Source: Takakia lepidozioides | Lineage: Eukaryota > Streptophyta > Takakiopsida > Takakiales > Takakiaceae | DNA length: 64,000 bases | Direction of reading: 5' to 3' | NCBI GenBank assembly: GCA_030704615.1 | Contig: CM060731.1 | Location: 77,294,756 to 77,358,755, forward strand | In this document: one piece after another, positions 47,197 through 59,589 of the stretch | Position numbering within the stretch: the stretch's first letter is position 1 | Layout: the number at the start of each line of letters is the position of its first letter | Notes under the pieces: model-generated | Database searches by the model: none | What the model saw: the letters and a program-made list of their open reading frames with translations, nothing else | What the model was told of the DNA's origin: nothing | Translations under genes and position numbers: made by a program

Positions 47197-47706
47197 AACG
47201 TCGAAATGAGTGTCGACGTTCCTTAGTCTCTACAGATAGAGATAAATAGGAAAAGTAGAAGGACTGTAGCTAAATATCCTAATTAGGAGATAGAGAGAAA
47301 GAAGACTCCGACGGATGAAGAGATGTTAAGAGAATTAGAGTATATCATGTGGATATGTCGATGAAGACCAAGAAAAATAAGAAATGATATAAAGAATAAA
47401 ACGTCGACATGAATGTCGACGTTCTCTAGTCTTGACGGATAGAGATAGATAGAAAAAAATAATGGCTGTAACTGGATATCCTAAAAAAGAGACAGGGAAT
47501 AAATCAGATGAATATATTAATGAAGACCTAGAAAAAAAACCAAGTGAGGAAGAAGACATGCTCCCATATGCAGATGCACTAGTAGGTACTCTCAGATATT
47601 TGATGTGATGTGAGACATAATGAAGGTCAAGTGATGAAACTTTAGTTTGTATTTAAAAAATTGAAGAAGCAGCAATCCGCCAGACGTTGACACTAATGTC
47701 GACGTT
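47197..47706. repeat. Palindrome-bearing tandem units upstream of DUF7869 gene
   Basis: Near-palindromes of about 24 bases with arms AACGTCGACAT and ATGTCGACGTT lie at 47197-47220, 47400-47423 and 47684-47706. The first two head diverged copies of an about 200-base unit sharing TAGTCT, GATAGAGATA and GTAACTGGATATCCTA-like blocks. They sit just upstream of the DUF7869 start codon and could be subterminal binding sites or promoter elements. Confidence 0.7.
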
Positions 47707-48099
47707 ACTATAGATGAATAAAAAATGGATGAATAATCATCCAGTTGGATGAGGCATGGATGATAGTTAAATAAAGATGACTGTAAAAAGGTAGGGAGAT
47801 TAAGGTATGTAACGGTGGAAAAAATATAAAAATGAAGCAAACCTTGAAGTTTCTAAAACCTAAAACAAACACTCATGTATTTGAACATAACGTGACGATG
47901 AACTCGTGTCTACACAATAGATGCTTTGGTAAATCCTAAAGCTTAAGACAAATATTCATAAGAATATTGGCTGATGCAAAGGTACAAAAGATGATGCAAA
48001 GGTACACAAAACATGACACACTGAGGAGGACAGACTGATGAGAGAAAGAAACGACGCAGGAGTGCAAAATGACAGATTATATATGTACCTCTGCCCCCA
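47707..48099. other. Spacer, no gene recognised
   Basis: AT-rich sequence between the palindrome cluster and the GC-rich TGACGTGG stretch. No supported frame. Confidence 0.4.
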
Positions 48100-48149
48100 A
48101 GTGTGTGGTGTACGTGGTACATTCACATAGGTGCGTAAACGAGCACAAG

Positions 48150-48330
48150 GATCAACGACGCAATGGCGTGAGCGCAAGTGAGCGTTGCGCGCGAGTGTAC
48201 GCTCACGCAGGAGTGACGTGGCGTGAGCCTGCACCCACGCTGACGTGGCGTGAGCGTCATGTCAGCATGCTGATGTGGCGGCAAATGATGACGTGGCACT
48301 GTCCGTCATCTGCCACGTCAGCATTAACAT
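48150..48330. repeat. TGACGTGGCGTGAGC repeat cluster, left
   Basis: GC-rich stretch with TGACGTGGCGTGAGC twice (about 48212 and 48240), GATGACGTGGCACTG, and an inverted TGCCACGTCAGC. The same word appears at 59.6-59.7 kb, on the other side of the MULE and ParB-methyltransferase pair, so these may be subterminal sequences of that element. Confidence 0.5.
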
Positions 48331-48809
48331 GCGCCGCCTATAACCGAGGATGGTCCTATGACCGTGGAATTAATGCAAGGAATCTTGCCTAAATAGAATC
48401 AAGACTACCATGAGGCCTACAATTGTAGCATCCAACATTGTGCAATTATAATTACGAGGACGAGAAAATATCCTCACAAAGTGTGCGCCATAAAGGCTGT
48501 CACGGGAAGACCTTCCTCCCTCCTCAAATAACAATGAGAGTTAGGATCATCTTCAAAAGATGATTGTAGTGCATAGCGACAGCAAGACATGTAGACTTCG
48601 AACGGTGCAATGACAAATGTGCTTTTAAAAGTTGCCACTCAGAGCTCACTCCGTATAGTTGGAGGCCATATCATTGCACCGCCGACGAATTGATGTGAAT
48701 TACACATTTCAAATCATGGTCGTCCACATACCACATTGCATAGTTGATGCTACCCATGTGTTGTATCCCGCTGCAATAGAGTATTGACCTCGTTGAAACT
48801 CATAGTGGC

Positions 48810-51800
48810 CTAGTGAATGAAGTTGTCACGTTTGGGATCGCAAACCATCATCTTCAAAAATATGAAATACAAATGTTTGCAGGGTATGAATTTACCTCTC
48901 TTGCCCAAACTGGTTGATAGCATATTCACAAAATTAGGACATGTGCAATTGGGGAAATTGGAAACCGTGATGTCGTAGGTCCTGTCATGAACAGCAGATG
49001 TGGAAGTGATGATTGTGAATACCCGACCATATCCTGGATGGGGTACTTCCGTGGTGCTTCCAACACGAGCTTGGAGCATTCTTGCGGACTCCACTTTGCC
49101 AAAGTGTTCAGCGGTTGGAGGGAAACGCCGAACGAGCTTTCCATCTCGTTTGGTTGGCCACAAGTCAAGATTTGCCGAGGGGACCCGGGAGGATGCAGAA
49201 GTAGTAGCATATGTATGGAGTTGGGGTTGTCTCGCAAGGGAAAAACCTGCCTCCTCCAGCATTTCAATCTCCTGAAAGCTGAGATGTGTTCCCACCTTCA
49301 TGGGCCAAACGGTTGGAGGAGATGGCTTCATCACTACGGAAGGACGCACAATTCCATGCACACATCTGGCACAATCATCTGTGCAGAACCAGAACTTGTG
49401 GTTCTTGGCTTCTGGTTGACCGTATGGACGCATCAAACCAGTGAAAGTTGGAGCAGGAGTTCGGGCACCACCTCTGGATATAGATGAAGTGCACTTCTCG
49501 AAATTAGCCGCCCTGATCGCTGTACATTTCACACGAGACCCTACACTTGTGCGTTCTATGTGCCAAACGTGGTCGGGGCATGCGGACTCAAGCACATCAA
49601 GGGGGTTGTTTCTCTCCTACACCATTTTAGTGGCACTGTTTGATGCTGGAGCTTGCCGTCGTATTGGAGGTTCCTCCACAATGGAGGTTCCGGACATGGA
49701 GCTGTCATGTAGGAGAACACGAGGCTTCAAGAAGTTATCACGGTCTGCCCTGTGAGAATCGGAATCCGAACCAGGTGGAGTGTTCAATTTCCTCTTACAG
49801 GAGCCGAATCTCTCCTCCCCTTCAAGATGTGGAACTCTAGAAACAAGTGGCGTTCCCTGGGCATACATGCTCACCGCCCGTGCTATCTTCATTGGATCCC
49901 CAGATCTGTTTGCAGCACGCAACATCAACTCCCATTTGTCCAGACCCTTGCCACCAACCCCACCTCGTATTAAATCACGGTATCGGGTTTGTTGTTGCAA
50001 GGCACGTATCAAATCATCTGTTGTTGCCACATACAAATCCCGACCTCGTTTCCCAGACTGCTGCAACCATGCGTTGTGCACAGTTTCTGCCAAATTGCAA
50101 GATGGCATGTCCGCCATTTCCTCAATGGACATGTTATGCAAAGTGCAGAACCACACTTCAAAATAGTGAACATAAAACAACATAAAGAAAGCGAGGACAC
50201 AATAAAATGGAAAGTAAATGTATGAATAAAGCAAGAAATATAAGCCTCGTACCACTGCCATGGCTGCTCCCCACTGTCTATACCGGAAGTGCCAAAACGC
50301 CAGCCAATCTTCCAATGCTCTCATACTCTCAAGTGATGCAGCTCCAGAAGAGAACCACCAGGCACGAATTGTCTGGAACAAAGTGTCCGCCTCCTTCATT
50401 GTTCTAGCATCTTTGTACTCTTTCACAATTTACGGTGCTGAGTCTGCATCTCTGGTTTGATGTCCGACTTTGTATGTTTTTCCAGAGATTGTGTCCAATG
50501 GAATAGACATGTACGCTATTTTCCTCGCATTGGCACTTTTGGGTCGCCCGATCCGAAGACAATACGAACAGCATTGAAATTTGCTTGAGCACTATCCGCC
50601 ATGAAACCTGCGAAATTTGGAGATGGTAGCCCATGACACGTATCAGGGAATTCCACATGAGCTTCTGGGATTCCGTATCCTCAGATTGCATGTCACAAAC
50701 TGCAATTGTCATAACTCGTTGGTACACTGGATCGTAGACATGACAAGTCATTGTCGTCCAATCCTTCACTCGTTTCACATGATCAAACATAAGAAAACAG
50801 TTCTGCAAGTCCCCAGTCTTCTGCATCCGCTTCACGAGGCTAACCCCACTGCCCTCCCCAACAGTCGACATTTTGAAAAGAAAAACTTTGATGGCACCTT
50901 GACCTGGGAATACATTGTCTTGGATGTAATCGTACTTGCTCACTCGTTTCAACTCCAAAATGTTGTCTATGTAGCCTCTGATACCAAAGCCCATTCTTAA
51001 TGCATTGATCTGATGCCGAATGTTAGATGAACTCAAAGTGGAGAAATGATCCATGACCAGGTCCAATGCTGCACCGTCAAGTTTAGTCCCCACAGAATCC
51101 CCTCCACTCAAAATATGGCTTTCCAATAAAGACTTGCTTGCGCCAAGAGCAATTGCAGATGTTGTTGCGGATGGGTTTCTCCCAAACTCCTGTTTAATCA
51201 ACCTCGATACTGTCTCAACACTCTCCCTGTAATCCCCCTTCAAGACAGGATGGTTATGGAATCCGAAATGCACATAAGCTCTTGTCATTGTTTTCAAACG
51301 GTGGACAACATAGTACATTCTTGCTCCGCAGAGCGCCAAGCAGGATGGCACAAGTTTGGCAGAATTTGCAGACGAAAGTGTTTGCCGGTGGAGGGGCAGT
51401 CCCAGGCTGAAATGGATTTTCCGCCAGACCCTCCCATTCGCTTTGATTATGAACCCCAGACTGAAGAAAGTGTCTGCAATTCAAATTATCACACCTAAGG
51501 TATCCATTGCAAACTGTTCTCCTGAAAACAAGCTTGTCATCATTCTGAATATTGGATGTTTTTGTTCTCCACCACGGGTGCCTGTCGTGTTTCTTGTCCA
51601 TTCCATGCATCATGATTGTTACACCTCCAACTCGCGGAGGAGGAGGCAGCTCGAATAGGATATCGCCATCAAAAGTCTCTGGCAAGAACTTCACAGGCAC
51701 CTGCTTCAAAGATTCCCAATCAATTCCTAGCAACTCACTTTTGAATCCATCCATTCCTCCCATCGCCCGTAATTTTGGAATGACACTACAAATCTCTTCT

Positions 51801-52255
51801 TCATCAGCTTCTCCAACCACAGTAGGAAGGACTGGATTTGGAATTTCACTTATGTCATCATCGGACGAATCCGAAAGCTCAACGATTGGAGTGGAGGATG
51901 TCTGTTCTTTTTTCACCACCACCTCCATCTTGTCTTCAACGACCGAAGCAGCAGTCCCGGGCGTCACATATGACCCAAGGGACTTTCGCCGAGGCTATCC
52001 AAGTACTCTGTATCGACCAGGGCGCACTCTCCACTTGCTGATATGAGCCGTCTCATCACGGTTTTGGAAAGAGTATTTCAACAACTTCCCTTTCAAATCG
52101 TACACCTCTTTCTCCAAAAAGATGGAGCCATTCTGAAGCTGAAAACGGATAGCCAAGACATGTTCCAGAACAATTGCAAATCCATTGTCAAGGACTTTCT
52201 GGGAGAACGGCACTGGTTTGTCGTCAGAGAAGAACTCCGCTTCAGAGGAAGCCAT
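48810..52255 (-). pseudogene. MULE-type transposase with SWIM zinc finger
   Basis: The ATG at 52255 starts MASSEAEFFSDDKPVPFSQK. Then come an acidic stretch (ELSDSSDDDISEIPN), a zinc-binding region (VCNGYLRCDNLNCRHF, CKFC, and HFGFHNHP), and the core with LQNCFLMFDHVKRVKDWTTM, FAGFMADSAQANFNAVR and CLFHWTQSLEKHTKS (the MULE C-x-x-H). ALEDWLAFWHFRYRQWGA follows, then an intron near 50250-50160 (GTG/GTACGA). The C-terminus has a SWIM finger: CTC in PNCTCPNF and CKH in FIPCKHLYF. Breaks: TAG at 51995 and 49617 in otherwise open frame, and frameshifts near 51350, 50630 and 50430. Mutator transposases cut and paste DNA. The gene faces away from the ParB-methyltransferase gene, with 850 bases between the start codons. 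Confidence 0.82.
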
Positions 52256-53105
52256 CTTCCTTCCTCGCGTACGTTGATACCTTGCTATCGCAGACCTTCA
52301 GTGTAAATCGGTTTACTGATGTCTCCAGAACACAGTTGAAGAATGAGCAGAGAATGAGGAAGCTCAGACGACGACTGTGCATATTCTGTTATTCTTTCCA
52401 GATATGCAGCCGTCCATTTTAATTACTTTTCTTGTGGGCCCAGTGATCAGAGTATCCCTAGGAGCAATGTCGGCAGCTGTTAAACCGTTAATCAGAACCT
52501 CATTAACAAACACAATAACAAGCCGACTTCCTGGAAGCATGCCACAGGCTCTGAGGGTGGGATTGCAGATTAAGTAAATGTATCTTTATACTACTACCAA
52601 TGATCATACGCACCTGGAAAGTTCAAAATGTGAAACGAACGTGGGGTTGGCTAACAAGGATGACCGTGTATGATATCCCAAAATTTGTCATCAAACTCTC
52701 GTTCATTTACATATATTTGTCTAAGATTGTGCGCCAAGATTTCTGGGATTCGCTGTTATTTTTAAATATTGACACCGTTCTAATAAAGAACACGCCGTTT
52801 ATTTTGGGCGACACACGCCAGACATCAATAAATGAATTCGAACAGCTGTACACTAATTGCTGGCATGTGCATTAATAAGGGAAAAACTATGTGTAACGGT
52901 CACGCGAGAGGGAATCCGATGCTTCTAGAGACAAGCAACAACGAACGCAATCCCGCAAGAAATCGGGAGTCACTTCGTTTTTCAACTTTTCGCGCTTAGA
53001 GGGAGAGTGGTAGTCAAGCTGGAGAGGGTTCCTTCTACTATACGAAAGACAAGAAAGTCTCTTTATTTTACTTCCCTTAGAGAGAGACGCAGAGCAAGAG
53101 AGCAA
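52256..53105. promoter_or_regulatory. Divergent promoter region
   Basis: An 850-base interval between the two divergent start codons (52255 minus, 53106 plus). No gene was recognised in it. It should hold both promoters, but no convincing TATA pair was picked out by eye. Confidence 0.4.
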
Positions 53106-53482
53106 ATGACGAGGCGTCGTTTGTTGGAGAACTCAGGGCCAAGGCAGCAGGTGAACGCGGAGACTGATTCACAAGAGCAGACCGAGACTGAGGCAGCGGC
53201 TGTGACACAATCGGCGATAACAGTGCGCGTTGGAAACCAGCCTGTGGATGCAGAGATGTCTCGCAGGGAAACTGAAGGAGGTGGAAGCACGAGGAACGCT
53301 GAACCGGGAGAAGGTCCAGAAACCCTAGAGCAGACAGAAATTCCAGCAGATGTGAGAGGGAAGAGGAAAGCTGCAGAGGGGGATCCAATTTCAAAACCTA
53401 AGAAGGCGCTAGTAAGTTTTCTGTAACTTACATTTCATTGTTGAAGATCTGCGTAGAGATTGAGTTCAATGTCCCAGAAAGG

Positions 53483-54055
53483 GATTGTCGCTACCGACTA
53501 TCATCACGAAACAATGGTGATTTGCTTTCTACTCCTCTGTTAAGGGTTTACCGCACAATGAGTGGGTGACTGACGGTACCGTCAATCACCGTTGTTCAGA
53601 TCAAACAGTCTATCTGATTGCCTTTCAAGCAGTCCTTCCTCTTCCCTTCTTAAGCAGGAACATGTGATTGAAGTCTGCTGAATTGCGAGCGTCGTTAACG
53701 CCATTCGATTCAGGTAGAGTATGGATTGAAAAGTACTCTCGACATAGACAGGAAACCATGAATGCTTGCAACGGTAATCACAATGGAGTCAATCTGAATA
53801 ATCTGCACTTACTGTCCGCCCTAAACTATACTGAATGTCGTTGTCGCCAATCACTTACACATATATGTCATTACACAACACCGATCCGGCAGGTCCTTAT
53901 CTTTTGTGATTGTCGTTAACGCCGTTCACTATCGCTCTCGCTTTTGTTTTGAATTCGGCAGGATCAGCTTTGCTTGTGTAGATGTTTCTGAATTGTTTCA
54001 CACCATTCCTTGTGAGTTTCTTCAAGACAGAGTGATGGTCGTTACCGCCGTTCAC
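53483..54055 (+). repeat. Six palindrome-like motifs in intron 1
   Basis: Intron 1 (53412-54097) holds related 20-25 base inverted motifs near 53483, 53564 (perfect core TGACGGTACCGTCA), 53689, 53833, 53909 (GATTGTCGTTAACGCCGTTC) and 54034. Spacing alternates near 80 and 125-145 bases. They share GTCGTT(A/G)(A/C)CGCC with the intron 5 hairpins. Confidence 0.7.
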
Positions 54056-55904
54056 TATTTGCAAATTACTCAGTCAGATTTGAATGGCATCGTGTAGAAA
54101 ACTGTGAGGTCCAAGCCTACAGGATCAGAGGGGAAAGGATCTGGAGATGGGGAGGAATCTGGAAAAAGCTCAGAGAATACAGATGAAGCAGATGAATTTG
54201 AAGTGCACTACCTTGACAAGGTGAAAGAACTCATGTCATTCGAGAAGGTAAACTCCCAGGAGGTTATAAGGGACATGCTCGTATCTGGAGGGCGTCTGGA
54301 CATCCCTTTGTGCCGGATGATATCTATGCCTGTTGTGCGTCCACCTCTTTCCCATGACATAACAAAATTGGAGAGTGATTTTGTGCATGGATACAGACTT
54401 GGTGCTCAAGTTTTTTATGTGTCACTGACGGATATAAATGGGAAAAGCACATTAGTGTCTCCAGAGATCAGTGATAACTGGGATGAGTGCTGGAAAGATG
54501 CCAATGAGGAGTTCGAGCTGGGCCTCATGATGGGAAAGAACACCCAGCAATTCTGCAACCACATGTTCTACGTCTGGGACGGCAACCACCGATTGCTGGC
54601 ATGGATGGGATACATCCAGAAACACCATGCGAAAGACAAAGACAAGCATGTTGTTGTGGAGGCAACGGTTTTGGATCCTGGAAACGACATCGCTAGGCTT
54701 CTTACAGCTATGCACGATGTGAACAAGTAAGTCATCCTAGAGATTTCATTCCCTCTGTAGTGTCTTGTTAATCCCCAAAAAACAGAGTTAATGAGTGCAA
54801 TGTTTGCAATGTTTTTGCAGATCGACAGAGAAATCGCATGTGACAACAAGCTTGGTCCACACACTATTTCGAATTCAGAGGATTGATCTGATGAAGCTGG
54901 ATGATTTTCGGACAGCACTCCCACCCAATATAATCAAGAAGTGCAAAACAGGAAGAGCTGCAGACACCTGGTATTCTTTGACTCGAGAGGCGTTTCTGGA
55001 GTACATGTATGCGGTAAGCCTGAGTCTGTACTCAGTTTACTTTTCGAATACATGTTTGTAGTCCCTTCGGTGCTAATCACTATTTGAATCAATGCAGCAA
55101 GAACTGGCAGAGACAGCTGAGAAGGGAAAATCCGAATATTACCGCACTACACCAGGGGAACTAAGGACATCAAAGGGTGTGGAAGCAGCAATAAAGAATG
55201 AGTTTGAAATGCGAAGAACCAAATTGATGTCCGCCTTCAGAAAGCAGCTTAGAATAGTAGATCCTGGACTTGGTTCTGAGTTCCTTCAGCAGATCAAATC
55301 TCACTATGACAAGCATGTGCATCCGGAGATGCAGCATGAGAAATTGCACCGGTTGGCCATATCCATGGTCGACCCACAAACAAAAATAAGGTGGCTGGAG
55401 ATATGGAACTCAGATAAGACAATAAAGGACTTGAATCAGTTCCCAAATAGCACCATACAGCCTGGCACAAAGGTGGAAGGAATCAGTGATTTGGTGTTTG
55501 ATAACTGGCTCCACAAGGCTACATTTTGGAGTCAAGTGTGTATTCAAATAAGCCGTTTTCTTTTCTTCAATTATGTGATGAGTACCTTATTTGCAATACT
55601 GACAAATATACAATTTGCAGCTCGAAAAGCGCGCCGTCATTGTGCTGGAACAGACTTTGAAGGACTTGAACATTTCGATTGTTTCCCCTCCCCAAATGTC
55701 TTTGGAGGCATACATAAGGAAGTGGAGAGGTCTCACCTGGAGATACTGTTTTTTCCGGGAGTTCTCCAAAGATGGTAACATTTTACGGTCCAACGACTTT
55801 GACAGTCAGGTTGGAGGAGAGTGGGCCATGATGCGAGTTGTGTACATGTGCAATATCATACTGGAAACTCTACTGCATTTTTTGGGAAATAATTTGGCTT
55901 CATA

Positions 55905-56700
55905 AGGATTGTAATCATAGATCCAAATTGAATGTCGTTGACGACATTCACTTATTTGTCTGAGTCATTCTTAAGCGAGAATTTGAATTCACCTGGATTA
56001 GGAGCTTATGGGGTAATTATAGTGTCCCTGATTAGAATTGATAATGTCCCTGAATGGCGTTGACGACATTCACATCCAGAGTTGTTGAGTTGTCCTTAGA
56101 GTTATGTAAGTTTTTGTAATGTCCATAGATTTTACAGTGAGGGTTCCTCACTTCAGTTTGCTGAATGTCAATGCAGACAATCAGTTGTTCTGCATTGCTT
56201 TTGCCTCTTGTGAGAAATCTTGAGGCTTGATTAGCTGTGTTATCAGAGATCCGGAGTGAATGTCGTTGACGACATTCACTTCTATGTCTGTGTCATTCAC
56301 CAGCGACAATTTGAATTTATATGGATTGGGAGCTAATTAAATGGTTCCTTGTTGGTAATTTTGTGAATGGCGTTGACGCCATTCACATCCACTGTTATTA
56401 TGAGGTCCTCAGTGTTATGTTCGTTATGAATGTCAATTGGAAACCAGTTTTTGGGGAGGGTTCCTTAGTCAACTTTCTGTTTTCCATCAAATGATTTTGC
56501 CTTTTTTGAGAAATCATTAGTCTTGATTAGCAGTGTATTCACAAATCCAAAGTGAATGTCGTTGACGACATTCACTTCTATGTCTGTGTCAATCCAATGC
56601 GAGAGTTTGCATTCACGTGGATTAGGGTGTTTTTACAGTTTCATTGAATGGAATGTTTTGAATGGCGTTGACGACATTCACATCCGGAGCAGTCGTGTGG
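55905..56700 (+). repeat. Six hairpins in a 300-bp tandem repeat, intron 5
   Basis: Perfect or near-perfect hairpins GAATGTCGT-TG-ACGACATTC lie at 55930, 56258 and 56552, alternating with GAATGGCGT forms at 56052, 56363 and 56660. At 56363 the partner arm is ACGCCATTC, a matching change in both arms. Unit length is about 300 bases with two hairpins each, about two and a half copies. The repeat lies in the intron before the exon at 56824. Confidence 0.85.
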
Positions 56701-59167
56701 TCCTGAAAGGTCCTTGGAGCAGTTCTCAGAGCCATTTCATTCTATGTTTTTTTTCATTCTGTGCTACTTGTATCTTACTCACTTCGCGCTTTGGTGGGTT
56801 GGGATTTATCTTCTGTTTAACAGGTACACGAAATATGTGCTTATGGAAGGAAATCACCTGAGCGGTATTCCAGACTATCTTGACATGTGGTCGGACCCTG
56901 CAAACGATCCAACCATGTATACTGCAGGGATATTGAAGGACTGGAGTCCTTCTCACTTCAGAGACTGTGGCTGGTACCTTGACTGACCACCGGAGCACAC
57001 GACCTTTCAAGAATAGCATATGAAATATTTGAACAATAATGCTGAGATGCTGGCGCCTCTGACTGACGAAGAGTACCAAAGAAACATAGCAACATTGGCT
57101 GCCAAGGAGCCTGATGCTCAGGGAACGCCGCAGAAGGGAAAGAAGGCGGGCCGCAAACCAAAAGACAAGGCTCTTGATGTCATAGCCATCTCACCAGCAA
57201 AGCCAAAGGACAAAGACAAGTCCAAAGAGAAGGAAAATGACAAGGGGAAGGAGAAAGAAAAGGAGATGGAGAGTGGGCAGGACTTCACTGCTGGAAGATA
57301 TACCCGCACAGTTCAGTGCGTGTTCGATGCCAAGCCACACCCTTCCCGTTCTGATTCGGCAGGAGAGATTAAAATTGTCAATGAGGGTTGGCTGGCGATG
57401 ATGCAGAGTCGAAAGAGAGGATACACTGGGGTGCCTTCGCCTACCTGGGACAACATAATCTCATTCCTCAATCTGGTGAGAATTCCAGTTTCTTTCCTTT
57501 TTCTCTGAAAGTTTCATTGGTAGTATTTCAGTCTGGTTCTTTGAAAACATTCTTGCCATCGTTCTTATAAAAAACATGTCTGTTGCAGGTGAGCACAGGT
57601 CCCACCTTCGTGTGCGGTGTATAGAAAACATATGCGGCTGACATTGTCATTCTCGACATCCCGGATGGCCAGGCTGTGCCAGAAGTTCTTCCAAAGGGCA
57701 AGACGCCAGGCTGGAACAAATTCGAGGACAACTACTGGAGTTGGGTGTTCGGGTTCTGTAATAATTTCCTCTCTGATGCAGGGACACTTCTGCTTTTTCA
57801 GTCATGTGACAATGATAGTCGTCGGGCATTGGCATCATACCTCAAGTCTTCAAGGTTTGAAGTTTTGCGCACATGGAATTGTGTGAACAGCCTCTACCTT
57901 GTGAAAGGGGGTTTCCCTGGTCAGCTGGTATGCCGTCTCCCTTCTGCTTGTGCTTTTATGATGAGTTTCAATGTTCTCTGCAGCTCCACTCTAGTAGAAT
58001 CTGTCATGATCGACACCTATCATCACCGATTTGTGATAAAAATGATTGTTTTGTGACTGAGTTCTGAATAGCCTATGTACACACTTCCACTATAGATTGT
58101 GTTTACCACACTAACCTGCTATCTTTGGCAGACGAGGATGTTTGAGGTGATCTGCCTGCGGAGGATTCGCACCTCCAAGACACCATCCTCCATCCGCAGC
58201 TTTGAGATTTCTGACCAGGGTTGTTTCGTCAACCCCCCCTATGAGCCGCATGTCGATGACATTTTGTACAACTTCATGCAGTCCAACAGACCTTGAAGAG
58301 ACCAGATGGCACTCTCTGGAGAGGTGCAAAGGAAGCGTTCATGCAAATACTATTGGAGTCATGCAGCCACCACTCTGCACGGGTGGTCGATCTTTCTGTG
58401 TCCACAGGTTCGTTCTCTCCTTTCCGAATTGATTTTCTTTCACCAGTTCCATTTGCTTAAATCCCCCCTACCAAACTGTTCATGTCCTCCTGTCTGGTGC
58501 AGGAGCAACTTACCATGCATGCAAGGCAGGCGGAAGAAGCATTTTTGGCATGGAGGGTGATTCTGACCTCTACAACACAGTGCTCCTCCCCCTTTTGTCT
58601 GGCTCCGCTTCAGGCATACAGATTGATCGGATTCAAATTCAAAATGATGACGATCCCGAAGATAAGCAGGTCGAAAACGACTTTTCATGTGAGTAAGTGC
58701 TAAACCCACTTTGGGAGTCATACTCAATTTCTCAATAACATGAAAGTTACAGTAATAACTTTTTCAGGCTGTCTTTCAGGAAAAGCAGCGGTGGATCTTC
58801 AGGACATACAGTCATTTGTGGCGAGTCTGTTTTCGACAGCCCCCTTTCCAATTTTGTGCTTCCTGGTTATGCCGAAGCAATGGCACTTCACGCGGCCGAG
58901 TCCCTATCCCCTGAATTTTTACTGCCCGGCCGTAGGTGTAGCCAGCGTAGATCCGGAGTTCTTAAATACTTAGACTTAGATGCAGAGGAAGTGGGGATAC
59001 ATTGTACTAGCTCTGAGTCAGACTGAACTATGTTCTTTTACTATTCTGTTTCATCTTATTTGGAAAACGTTGAATCCCCTTCCTCCACCGTAGTTGTTCC
59101 TTTGGAAAGAAAAATAATCAAAGAATCAACTACCATTTAAATTGCAATATGTATGAATCCATCTCAC

Positions 59168-59520
59168 AAACCTCCCTCACTCTTGTCATATCCATTGTGC
59201 TTTCATCTACAGTGTATTCATGCGTGCTCCATTCATGAATGTTTTCCTTTGTTCAACATCCATTGTGCATTCATCCTCTGTACTCTTTAATCCACCCGAC
59301 AAACCTTCCACACTCATGTCATATACGTTGTGCATTCGTCTAAAGTTTTAGTCATGCATCTTCCTATCATGAATGTTTGTCATTGCTCAACATCCATTAT
59401 ACATTCATCCATTTGACTCTTATCCATCCCTCATTCATCCATCTACATTCATTTTTCACACTCATCCATCTGTTTATCATCCAACTGTACATTCATCCAT
59501 CCTTTATTCAATGTCTTTTA
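59168..59520 (+). repeat. CATCCATT minisatellite, about 130-bp units
   Basis: Two diverged 130-base copies start at CAAACCTCCCTCACTC (59168) and CAAACCTTCCACACTC (59298). They grade into short CATTCATCCAT repeats to 59520. Confidence 0.75.
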
Positions 59521-59589
59521 TTATGTCGTCCAGCTTGTTTCCGTGGTAAAGGGTGCCAATCCGCGGGAATACACTCCACTTCTTTCTGG

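Larger units (their letters stand above)
53106..59026 (+). pseudogene. ParB-like domain fused to beta-type DNA methyltransferase-like domain
   Basis: Eleven or so exons: 53106-53411, 54098-54726, 54821-55013, 55098-55535, 55621-about 55850, 56824-57475, 57589-57927, 58132-58407, 58503-58692 and 58768-59026. Splice sites are good (for example CTA/GTAAGT, AACAA/GTAAGT, TTTGCAG). The product is about 1,170 residues. After a basic disordered start, exon 2 has a ParB-like fold: IPLCRMISMPVVRPPLSHDI, then YVWDGNHRLLAWMGYI (ParB GxHRxxA box), then HVVVEATVLD. A helical middle and a KDKDK-rich linker follow. The end resembles permuted N4/N6-type methyltransferases: ADIVILDIPDG where DPPY is expected, GTLLLFQSCDNDSRRALASY, then ARVVDLSVSTGATYHACKAG and SIFGMEGDSDLYNTVLLPLL as the FxGxG/SAM part. 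Breaks: frameshifts at about 56985 and 57020-57040, TAG at 57622, and a shift near 58295. It is probably inactive here. Confidence 0.7.

Noticed and set aside
49780-50200. Plus-strand frames antisense to the second transposase
   Set aside because: Shadows of the minus-strand coding sequence; no splice logic or recognised motif.
55587-55793. Minus-strand frame within the ParB-methyltransferase gene
   Set aside because: Overlaps a plus-strand exon with good splice sites; no motif.
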